DNA from: Candidatus Aerophobota bacterium
GTDB lineage: Bacteria; Aerophobota; Aerophobia; Aerophobales; B3-G15
Assembly (NCBI GenBank): GCA_030607715.1
Contig: JAUWJM010000089.1
Location: 1-6,863, forward strand
Direction: 5' to 3'
Length of the DNA stretch: 6,863 nt
Position numbers and translations under genes: made by a program. Shown in pieces: positions 1-4,676 of the stretch. Every line of letters starts with the position of its first letter. Position 1 is the stretch's first letter. The notes under the pieces are model-generated. The model saw only the letters and a list, made by a program, of their open reading frames with translations, was not told the origin of the DNA and searched no databases.

Positions 1-54
1 ATAGGTATGCATTAAAAAATTTTCACTTAACTTGATAATCTCACCAGTATTCAT
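1..54 (-). CDS. N-terminal fragment of a probable acetylornithine/ornithine-type aminotransferase (partial)
   Basis: An ATG at 54-52 opens a frame that stays open for 18 codons to the window edge (MNTGEIIKLSENFLMHTY). The ATG overlaps the rnfC stop as ATGA, the usual sign of translational coupling. The peptide resembles the start of class-III aminotransferases of the ArgD type, which often begin with an acidic/Ile-rich stretch, then a Leu-Met-x-Thr-Tyr motif before an Arg-x-Pro segment. I do not see the characteristic start of RnfD, which would be expected if a normal rnf operon continued here. Only 18 residues are visible, so the family call rests on pattern memory. That a coupled gene begins here is much more secure than its identity. 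Confidence 0.5.
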   Translation of the reverse strand, partial: MNTGEIIKLSENFLMHTY

Positions 55-1370
55 TTTTTCATATACCTTTCTTTAAATTCAGCCTTTCCCAGCTTTATTA
101 ACTGAACTAAAGGAATCTTAGAAGGGCAAACATAAGAGCAACAACCACATTCAATGCAATCCATTATACTATAATCCCCTAACATCTCCCATCTTTCTCC
201 TCTTATTAGTTTAATTAAAATAGTAGGGAAAAGCCCTATTGAACAGTGATCTACGCAACGAGAACATTTAATGCAGGGCTCTTCTTTTAAAAATAAACTA
301 TCCTCTTTTCCCAGAACTAAAATTCCCGATGTTCCTTTAATTACAGGAACATCTAGGGTCCACTGGGATATCCCCATCATAGGCCCTCCCATAATTATCT
401 TAGCCGCCTCTTCCTTTAACCCTTCACATTGCTCAATACAATAAGATATAGGAATGCCCAGGGGAACTAATAAATTAGAAGGATTACCTACCTTTCCTGT
501 TACAGTAATAACTCTTTCTATAAGAGGTTTCTTAATCTTTACAGCTTCAGTGATAGCTACAGCAGTGCCCACATTACTTACCACCACTCCCACATCTAAA
601 GGCAAACCCCCGGAGGGAACCTCTCTATTCAGGATAGCCTTAATAAGCATTTTTTCTCCCCCTTGAGGATATTTTGTCTTAAGGGGGATAACTTTAATAT
701 TCTCCTCTTTCTGGGTAATTTTCCTTAAAAGAGAAATAGCTTCTCGTTTATTTGATTCAATGCCTATGTATCCTTTTTTTGCTCCTGTAGCCAGCATAAT
801 GAGCTTCAAACCAAAAAGACAATCTTCACTTCTTTCCAGCATAATTCTATAATCAGAGGTAAGGTAAGGCTCGCACTCACATCCATTTAAAATAACCGTA
901 TCTATAACTTTACCAGAAGGAGGAGTAATCTTAACATGGGTAGGAAAAGCAGCTCCTCCCAATCCAACTATACCAGCTTCTTTCACTCTTTTTCGGATAT
1001 CTTCAGGAGAAAGAGATGATAGATCAATATCCTGTTGTATCTCTTCTGAGCAAGTTTTTTCTCTTTCACTGTCAGTTTCAATAACCACAGCCTCACCTTC
1101 TCCAAGAATGGGATGGGAAAATCTTTCAATAGAGGAAACTTTTCCTGCTACCGAGCTGTGAATAGGACTGGAGATAAAGGCATTGCTATCCCCGATAAGC
1201 TGCCCTTTTTCTACCCTGTCCCCTTTGCTAATTAGAGGTTTGCAAGGAGCACCTGTATGCTGGGATAGAGGGAGAATAACCCGGGGAGGAGGTGGCACTC
1301 TTCTTATCTTTGCCTCTTTACTTAACTTTTTTTTCTGGGGAGGATGAGTTCCCTGTTTAAATGTCTTCAT
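51..1370 (-). CDS. rnfC: RnfC-type electron transport complex subunit C (Fe-S/FMN/NADH-binding)
   Basis: A 439-residue protein of normal RnfC length. In order it has an N-terminal basic and Pro-rich lead (residues 1-35, with PPPP at 26-29), a biotinyl-lipoyl-like sandwich segment (about 36-100), the NuoF/Complex-I-51K-like flavin and NADH region (GIVGLGGAAFPT at 133-144; NGCECEP at 162-168; GGEK at 237-240), an SLBB-like segment (about 285-325), and a C-terminal two-cluster ferredoxin domain. The clusters are C366/C369/C372/C376 and C405/C408/C411/C415; the first lacks the usual Pro after its fourth Cys (Ser377) and there is an extra Cys410. In the Rnf complex this peripheral subunit passes electrons between ferredoxin and NAD at the membrane. 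The ATG at 1370 is preceded by AAGGA at 1377-1381 with 6-nt spacing. No other rnf gene is visible: the next frame looks like an aminotransferase. It could therefore be an orphan or PrdC-like RnfC homologue rather than part of a pumping complex. Confidence 0.9.
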   Translation of the reverse strand: MKTFKQGTHPPQKKKLSKEAKIRRVPPPPRVILPLSQHTGAPCKPLISKGDRVEKGQLIGDSNAFISSPIHSSVAGKVSSIERFSHPILGEGEAVVIETDSEREKTCSEEIQQDIDLSSLSPEDIRKRVKEAGIVGLGGAAFPTHVKITPPSGKVIDTVILNGCECEPYLTSDYRIMLERSEDCLFGLKLIMLATGAKKGYIGIESNKREAISLLRKITQKEENIKVIPLKTKYPQGGEKMLIKAILNREVPSGGLPLDVGVVVSNVGTAVAITEAVKIKKPLIERVITVTGKVGNPSNLLVPLGIPISYCIEQCEGLKEEAAKIIMGGPMMGISQWTLDVPVIKGTSGILVLGKEDSLFLKEEPCIKCSRCVDHCSIGLFPTILIKLIRGERWEMLGDYSIMDCIECGCCSYVCPSKIPLVQLIKLGKAEFKERYMKK

Positions 1371-1455
1371 CTTTAATCCTTAAATTTATTAATTACTTAT
1401 CACATATTTTGCTTTATGTCAATAGCATTGAGTGCCACCTCCTCAGATTCCCGGG
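1280..1455. repeat. 15-bp perfect inverted repeat linking the rnfC coding start to its upstream spacer
   Basis: The 15 bases at 1286-1300 (GAGGAGGTGGCACTC) are the exact reverse complement of 1430-1444. Both arms also carry CCCGGG: directly adjacent at 1280-1285 in the coding copy, and after 5 extra bases at 1450-1455 in the spacer copy. The left arm encodes part of the RnfC Pro-rich stretch (residues 24-29). The right arm lies just upstream of the predicted rnfC -35 element. Function unknown; it could be a duplicated inverted fragment or a long-range pairing. Confidence 0.7.
1396..1422 (-). promoter_or_regulatory. Predicted promoter of rnfC
   Basis: On the minus strand there is a perfect TTGACA (1422-1417). 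The best nearby -10 is GATAAG (1401-1396, 4/6 matches) at 15-nt spacing, which is short, so the -10 assignment is weak. The start point would lie near 1389, giving a short leader that contains the AAGGA Shine-Dalgarno at 1377-1381. It is divergent from the plus-strand promoter at 1476-1503. Confidence 0.45.
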
Positions 1456-1466
1456 CACTGAGGGGG
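1438..1466. promoter_or_regulatory. G+C-rich hairpin between two divergent promoters
   Basis: CCTCCTCAG (1438-1446) pairs with CTGAGGGGG (1458-1466) over 9 pairs including one T-G, with an 11-base loop that contains CCCGGG. An alternative stem pairs AGTGCC (1431-1436) with GGCACT (1454-1459). It lies between the rnfC -35 and the plus-strand -35, next to a run of seven G (1469-1475), in sharp contrast to the AT-rich surroundings. No T-run follows on either strand, so it is not a standard terminator. An operator or structural element is possible. Confidence 0.5.
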
Positions 1467-1475
1467 AAGGGGGGG

Positions 1476-1503
1476 TTGACACTCTCCCCTGATTTTATAT
1501 TAT
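1476..1503 (+). promoter_or_regulatory. Near-consensus sigma-70-type promoter for the plus-strand small ORFs
   Basis: TTGACA at 1476-1481 (6/6) and TATTAT at 1498-1503 (5/6), separated by 16 nt. The start point would be near 1510, followed by a strong Shine-Dalgarno GGAGGTGA at 1521-1528. This is the best-looking promoter in the window and supports a real plus-strand transcript at some time in the history of this locus. Confidence 0.6.
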
Positions 1504-1534
1504 TAGACTGAGAATCCATAGGAGGTGAGTTAAA

Positions 1535-1720
1535 ATAGTCAAGAAGAGGGGAAAAATTGTCCTTAAGGAAAGCGAGGTTCGTAAAGAGTGTCCCTTAAAT
1601 CCTAAATGGGCAGCAAGAATGCTTGAGATGGGTATTGAAGGTAAATTAGCTAAGTTTAAAAAATGTCCTAACGTTCTCAGGGAAATGGGTTATGAGGTAG
1701 AGATTAAAAGAGGGGAGTGA
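1535..1720 (+). CDS. Small conserved-looking hypothetical protein with an apparent ATA start (possibly decayed)
   Basis: A 61-codon frame runs from ATA (1535) to TGA (1718-1720). GGAGGTGA at 1521-1528 lies exactly 6 nt upstream of the ATA, after the promoter at 1476-1503. No ATG, GTG or TTG stands at the right place; the first in-frame ATG is at 1619, after 28 codons, without a good Shine-Dalgarno. The product would be very basic at its start (VKKRGKIVLKESEVRKECPL after the initiator) and continue through NPKWAARMLEMGIEGKL to a Lys-rich end, with Cys19 and Cys44, no membrane segment and no signal peptide. Codon use looks coding-like, with Lys, Glu and Gly codons and no internal stop. Either ATA is used as a rare start or an original ATG mutated and the gene is dying. 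I do not recognise the family. Confidence 0.5.
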   Translation: MVKKRGKIVLKESEVRKECPLNPKWAARMLEMGIEGKLAKFKKCPNVLREMGYEVEIKRGE

Positions 1721-1902
1721 TGGAAGAAGAACAAAAATGGAATGAAGTCTATAGGCGATTGGATAGTTTGACAGAAGAAATTATGAATTTGGAAGATGCT
1801 TTTTTACCTCTTCTAAAAACTTTCTTGCCTTTTCAGTTATTATCTCAAACTTTTTCTCCCTTATGGCCTTTTTATCCACTAAAGCACTACCAACTGAGAT
1901 AA
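1720..1902 (+). pseudogene. Second small plus-strand ORF, coupled by TGATG, probably truncated against eda
   Basis: ATG at 1720-1722 overlaps the stop of the preceding small ORF (TGATG), and AGAGG at 1709-1713 can serve as Shine-Dalgarno. The first about 26 residues (MEEEQKWNEVYRRLDSLTEE, then IMNLED) are charged, heptad-like and protein-like. From about base 1790 onward the frame is purely antisense to the 3' end of eda and the translation becomes Phe/Leu/Pro-rich noise until TAA at 1900-1902. The simplest reading is a gene whose 3' part was lost at a junction near 1781-1795, where the eda coding region now ends. The function is unknown. Confidence 0.4.
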
Positions 1903-2437
1903 CAGATGCACCAGATTTAATAAAATCAGCAGCATTGTCAAGGTTAATTCCACCGGTGGGATTAAGCAAAACCTGAGGCAGGGGTGCCTTTATAGCTTTA
2001 ATATAGGAAGGCCCTCCCAAATTTCCAGCAGGGAATACCTTTACTATATCAGCTCCCATTTCCCAGGCTTTTAGTATCTCTGTGGGAGTCATTGCCCCAG
2101 GAATTACAATTTTAGAGTATCTTCTGCATATCTTTATGAGCTCTATATTAAGGCAAGGCCCAACTATAAACTCTGCCCCGGCTAAAATAGAGAGCCTTGC
2201 CGTTTCAGCATCAAGCACTGTTCCTGCCGCCAGTAAATTATCACTACCAAACTTCTTAGCTACCTCCTCCATTACTCCAATTGCCCCGGGAACAGTCATA
2301 GTTATCTCCATAGTATTAATTCCACCTTCTTTCACTGCCTCCACTATCCTCATAGCCTCCTGGGCTGATTTTGCCCTAACTACAGGTATTATTCTCTCAT
2401 CAAGCAACAATTTAAGATTTAAAGCTTTATCCTGCAT
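1781..2437 (-). CDS. eda: 2-dehydro-3-deoxy-phosphogluconate / 4-hydroxy-2-oxoglutarate aldolase (KDPG/KHG aldolase)
   Basis: A 218-residue cytosolic class-I aldolase, slightly longer than the usual 205-215. It splits KDPG into pyruvate and glyceraldehyde-3-phosphate, the last step of the Entner-Doudoroff and uronate routes. Visible family residues are the catalytic Glu44 in MEIT, AAGTV at 70-74, VGP at 92-94, the Schiff-base Lys133 in IVKVFPA (131-137), and the phosphate-binding TGGI (161-164) and VGSAL (182-186). The E. coli enzyme has an Arg shortly after the catalytic Glu; here this stretch is EITMTVPGA, as in many non-proteobacterial homologues, so substrate preference could differ. ATG at 2437 has AAAGGAGA (2443-2450) 5 nt upstream. 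It matches the KDG kinase gene upstream, from which it is separated by a toxin-antitoxin pair and repeats. Its last codons overlap the plus-strand ORF at 1720-1902. Confidence 0.92.
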   Translation of the reverse strand: MQDKALNLKLLLDERIIPVVRAKSAQEAMRIVEAVKEGGINTMEITMTVPGAIGVMEEVAKKFGSDNLLAAGTVLDAETARLSILAGAEFIVGPCLNIELIKICRRYSKIVIPGAMTPTEILKAWEMGADIVKVFPAGNLGGPSYIKAIKAPLPQVLLNPTGGINLDNAADFIKSGASVISVGSALVDKKAIREKKFEIITEKARKFLEEVKKHLPNS

Positions 2438-2450
2438 CCTATTCTCCTTT

Positions 2451-2565
2451 ATCTCGTTTGTTTCGTGCGACGTTCATCTCGTTTATCTCGTTAGAAATAA
2501 CATTGAACATTAAACTTCTTTAACTATACGCTAATCGCTAATCTCGTTTACCTCATTATCTCATT
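2451..2565. repeat. Tract of degenerate short direct repeats upstream of eda
   Basis: ATCTCGTT recurs at 2451, 2476, 2485 and 2541, with a diverged copy ATCTCATT at 2558. Two other heptamer doublets lie in the same tract: AACATTG/AACATTA (2499-2512) and CGCTAAT/CGCTAAT (2529-2542). On the minus strand the main unit reads AACGAGAT. The tract occupies most of the space between the eda Shine-Dalgarno and the end of the toxin gene. No clear promoter was found in it; its lowest part adjoins the eda Shine-Dalgarno. Confidence 0.65.
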
Positions 2566-2579
2566 CACATATCACTTCT

Positions 2580-2924
2580 TTAAATATATCTAAGCTGATT
2601 CTTCATTTCATCCACACTTATACTATCTAAAATCTTAAGCAATCGTTTTAGTGTAATGTACTCATTGTGTCGGCTAGCAATAATTATCCCCTAATGCTCT
2701 TTATTTTCTCTTAAATACTCTTTATGGAATTTTTCAAAGTGTAGACGGTTATGGGTTAAGAGAACTTTTTCTTTCCTAATAGCGTATTCTAATTGTCCCT
2801 TATCGCTCGCACCTGACATCTTAGCATCTCGGGTAGTGATCACCTCAAATCCTCGTGCCCTTAAAAGTTTAGCCAGAAGCACAGAAACATCTTCATCAAG
2901 ATACAACTCTATAAATAGTTTCAC
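2580..2924 (-). pseudogene. DUF5615 PIN-like toxin (VapC45-type) interrupted by an in-frame TAG
   Basis: From a GTG start at 2924 the frame encodes 77 residues and meets TAG at 2693-2691. Reading through it in the same frame gives 36 more codons (GIIIASRHNEYITLKRLLKI, then a short amphipathic tail) to TAA at 2582-2580. The total would be 114 codons including the TAG, a typical full length for DUF5615. The first part has the family features: LYLDEDVS (7-14), TTRDA (30-34), SGASDKGQLEYA (37-48) and LLTHN (55-59), with acidic residues at 10-12, 33 and 41 expected to form the metal site. The second part matches the conserved C-terminal strand and helices, with GIII right after the stop. In the family this is the toxin nuclease of a pair with DUF433. 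A nonsense mutation would leave a truncated, probably inactive protein; readthrough or suppression cannot be excluded. The start overlaps the antitoxin stop as GTGA. Confidence 0.85.
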
Positions 2925-3205
2925 TTTAAGTTTCTTACAATCGGATCTATTAAATCTTCAGGAATTGTATTCTCCCTTATATATTTATTAACCTCTTCTT
3001 TGTGATCGCTATAAAAACTCAGTGCTCCAAACACTTGTGCTAAAGTGAGATGAGGAAGTTTATAAACAATTTCCTCGGGGTTTATCCCTGCTCTCCATAG
3101 CTCTACAATCGCCCTTACTGGAGTCCGTGTTCCTCCGATGATCGGTTCCCCATTCAGGATTTCTTTCTTACGCGTTATATAAGTATACTCCTCTATTACT
3201 TTCAT
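2921..3205 (-). CDS. DUF433 antitoxin (VapB45-type) of a toxin-antitoxin pair
   Basis: A 94-residue protein with the DUF433 signature: ITRKKEILNGEPIIGGTRTP (residues 10-29), followed by VRAIVELWRAG, then a PHLTLAQVFGALSFY block (51-65) and DHKEEV. The family is a winged-helix-like DNA-binding antitoxin that neutralises DUF5615 toxins and probably represses its own operon (Mycobacterium tuberculosis VapB45/VapC45 are of this kind). ATG at 3205 is preceded by a purine-rich AAGGGGGA in the 3207-3220 region at short spacing. It is intact while its partner toxin carries a nonsense codon, the expected survival pattern for a decaying pair. A 9-bp inverted repeat upstream (3221-3265) could be its operator. 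Confidence 0.88.
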   Translation of the reverse strand: MKVIEEYTYITRKKEILNGEPIIGGTRTPVRAIVELWRAGINPEEIVYKLPHLTLAQVFGALSFYSDHKEEVNKYIRENTIPEDLIDPIVRNLK

Positions 3206-3220
3206 ATTTCCCCCTTTCCT

Positions 3221-3265
3221 AAATTTTATTCATTTATCTCTATGCTATAGTTTATTATAAAATTT
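3221..3265 (-). promoter_or_regulatory. Possible operator and promoter of the DUF433-DUF5615 operon
   Basis: AAATTTTAT (3221-3229) is the perfect reverse complement of ATAAAATTT (3257-3265). The right arm overlaps a perfect TATAAT on the minus strand (3259-3254). No good -35 stands 16-18 nt upstream; TTGTCA lies only 12 nt away. Because the area is very AT-rich, a 9-bp inverted repeat may be chance. Confidence 0.3.
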
Positions 3266-3345
3266 AGCACCTGACAAGTTTTGGTTTAATGGTTTTAGTA
3301 AGTCCCTGATACTGAGGAAAATAGCCTTACCTTTATTGCCTTAAT

Positions 3346-3369
3346 GTAGTGCAGGTCTTTTAGACCTAC
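3346..3369. repeat. REP-like hairpin 1 with GTAG on both flanks
   Basis: AGGTCT (3353-3358), TTT, AGACCT (3362-3367) forms a 6-bp stem. GTAG at 3346-3349 precedes it on the plus strand, and CTAC at 3366-3369 puts a second GTAG on the minus strand. A GTAG tetranucleotide 5' of a short hairpin is the signature of REP sequences recognised by RAYT (Y1, TnpA-REP) transposases. It lies 3' of kdgK and may also act in transcript termination or protection. Confidence 0.6.
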
Positions 3370-3379
3370 CAGAATTAGG

Positions 3380-3408
3380 TAGATAGGCAGACCTAAAGTA
3401 AAGGTCTG
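3380..3408 (+). repeat. REP-like hairpin 2 with GTAG head
   Basis: CAGACCT (3388-3394) pairs with AGGTCTG (3402-3408), a perfect 7-bp stem with a 7-base loop. GTAG stands at 3380-3383, five bases before the stem. The stem has the same AGACCT/AGGTCT core as hairpin 1 in the opposite arm order. Confidence 0.55.
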
Positions 3409-3423
3409 ATACATCTCTATTGG

Positions 3424-3478
3424 GTAGCCATAGGCTTTAGCCTGCGAAAAACAAACGCAACCTGAAGGTTGCGGCTAC
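3424..3478. repeat. Compound REP-like element: cloverleaf-shaped palindrome with GTAG at both ends
   Basis: The outer stem GTAGCC (3424-3429) pairs with GGCTAC (3473-3478). Inside are hairpin AGGCT-TT-AGCCT (3432-3443), an inner pair TGCG (3443-3446) with CGCA (3456-3459), and hairpin GCAACCT-GA-AGGTTGC (3457-3472). Each end reads GTAG inward from its own strand, as in a pair of inverted REPs (a BIME-like unit). It ends 16 bases before the stop of kdgK. No transposase gene is present in the window. Confidence 0.65.
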
Positions 3479-3494
3479 ATATCTAATCTGTGGC

Positions 3495-4520
3495 TTATCT
3501 TTGCACTCTGCCAGATATATCTCCAGTCTGAAGAGCCCTTACCTCATCTATACCCCCCATATTAAAATCACCAGGTATTGTATGTTTTAAGCAAGATGCG
3601 GCTACGGCAAATTCTAAAGCCTGCTTTATTTCCCTTTCGTTAATAAGTGAGTATATTAAACCACCAGCAAAAGCATCTCCTCCACCTACACGATCTACTA
3701 TATGAATTTTGTATTTAGTTGAAGTATAAAAATTTTTCCCATCATAGATTAGGGCAGACCAACCATTATCCGATGCTGAGTAGCTTTCCCTTAAGGTAAT
3801 AGCCACTAACTTAAAATTAAATCTTTTAATTAGTTCTTTAGCTACAAACCTGTAACCTTCTTCACTGAGTTTTCCATAAACAACATCGGACTGTGGTGCC
3901 TTAATTCCAAAGATTTTCTCGGCATCTTCCTCATTTCCCAAAGCTACATCAACATATTTCATAAGACTCGTCATCACCTTATTAGCCTTATCTGAACTCC
4001 AGAGTTTTTTACGATAGTTTAAATCACAGCTTACTTTAACACCCATTTGTTTGGCCTTTTTTATCGCTTTCAGGGTTAGCTCAGCTGCACTATCGCTTAA
4101 AGCAGGGGTGATACCTGTAAAATGAAACCATTCAGCATCTTTAAAAATCTTATCCCAGTCAAAATCCCCAACCTTTGCTTTGGCTATAGCAGAGCCAGCT
4201 CTATCATATATCACCTTAGATGGTCTTTGTGCTACACCTATCTCTAAAAAGTAAATACCTAATCTATCTCCACCTCTTATAATATAATCTGTTTTTACAC
4301 CAAATCGTCTCAAATGGTTCAGAGCAGCATCACCCAGGGGATTATCGGGAAGCTTGGTTACATAATAAACATCAAGTCCAAAGTTAGCCAGGGAAACACT
4401 TACATTAGCCTCCCCTCCCCCATAAGTTACATCAAATGAATCAGCTTGAATGAATCTTTTGTAATCAGGTGGAGATAGCCTCAGCATAATCTCCCCAAAA
4501 GTAACAACTTTCTTGTTCAT
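3495..4520 (-). CDS. kdgK: 2-keto-3-deoxygluconate kinase (PfkB/ribokinase family)
   Basis: A 341-residue cytosolic sugar kinase counted from the ATG at 4520; it phosphorylates 2-keto-3-deoxygluconate to KDPG. Seen in order: VVTFGEIMLRLSP at the start (5-17), the substrate-side glycine motif GGGEANVS (34-41), DLNYRKKLW (166-174), GNEED (195-199), and the PfkB signature DRVGGGDAFAGG (276-287) with catalytic Asp282 and the GGGD anion hole. Length and motifs fit KdgK better than fructokinase or ribokinase, though PfkB substrate calls are not certain. A frame-extending TTG at 4538 would add six residues (MKEDAL), but it has no Shine-Dalgarno and the family normally starts close to the VVTFGE strand, so I prefer 4520. 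Its product is the substrate of the eda product downstream. Confidence 0.85.
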   Translation of the reverse strand: MNKKVVTFGEIMLRLSPPDYKRFIQADSFDVTYGGGEANVSVSLANFGLDVYYVTKLPDNPLGDAALNHLRRFGVKTDYIIRGGDRLGIYFLEIGVAQRPSKVIYDRAGSAIAKAKVGDFDWDKIFKDAEWFHFTGITPALSDSAAELTLKAIKKAKQMGVKVSCDLNYRKKLWSSDKANKVMTSLMKYVDVALGNEEDAEKIFGIKAPQSDVVYGKLSEEGYRFVAKELIKRFNFKLVAITLRESYSASDNGWSALIYDGKNFYTSTKYKIHIVDRVGGGDAFAGGLIYSLINEREIKQALEFAVAASCLKHTIPGDFNMGGIDEVRALQTGDISGRVQR

Positions 4521-4560
4521 AAGAGCATCTTCTTTCAAAATTACTCATTTATAGTTAAAT

Positions 4561-4676
4561 CTCTGTAATTACTCAGCCACCAAGATCATATAATAATCCT
4601 CTTAATATCATTAGGAATCTAAAATCTGTATCACCCCTTTGTGCCTTGGTGACTTAGTGACTGAACTGTTACAGAT
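4561..4676. repeat. MITE-like inverted repeat with an 8-bp tandem arm, between hpaI and kdgK
   Basis: The left end (CTGTAA at 4563-4568, then ACTCAG at 4571-4576 and CACCAAG at 4578-4584) is mirrored at the right end by CTTGGTG (4645-4651), CTGAAC (4661-4666) and TTACAG (4669-4674). The right arm carries a period-8 degenerate tandem: CTTTGTGC, CTTGGTGA, CTTAGTGA (4637-4660). The outer edge of the right arm overlaps the stop codon of the upstream aldolase gene (4669-4671). There is no coding capacity. The element fills nearly all of the 148-base spacer; the remaining bases up to kdgK show no convincing promoter. Confidence 0.5.

Noticed and set aside
454..666. Plus-strand open frame of 70 codons
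   Set aside because: Lies wholly antisense to the conserved middle of rnfC; low-complexity Thr/Pro/Ser translation and no ribosome binding site.
1438..1466. Rho-independent terminator
   Set aside because: No T-run follows the stem on either strand and it sits between divergent promoters.
2082..2513. Plus-strand open frame of 143 codons
   Set aside because: Antisense to the conserved core of eda and its repeat-filled leader; the Ser/Ile-rich translation is a complement artefact.
2451..2565. Possible CRISPR array
   Set aside because: Repeat units are only 7-8 bases, irregularly spaced and without uniform spacers; no cas gene nearby.
2691..2693. Pyrrolysine codon in the toxin
   Set aside because: No pyrrolysine machinery or downstream insertion context is visible and the family has no known pyrrolysine; kept only as a suppression question in the findings.
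3424..3478. tRNA-like cloverleaf
   Set aside because: The palindrome lacks T-arm and anticodon-arm consensus and is too short; better explained as paired REP hairpins.
4521..4538. TTG start for kdgK six codons upstream
   Set aside because: No Shine-Dalgarno at proper distance, and the family N-terminus matches the ATG at 4520.
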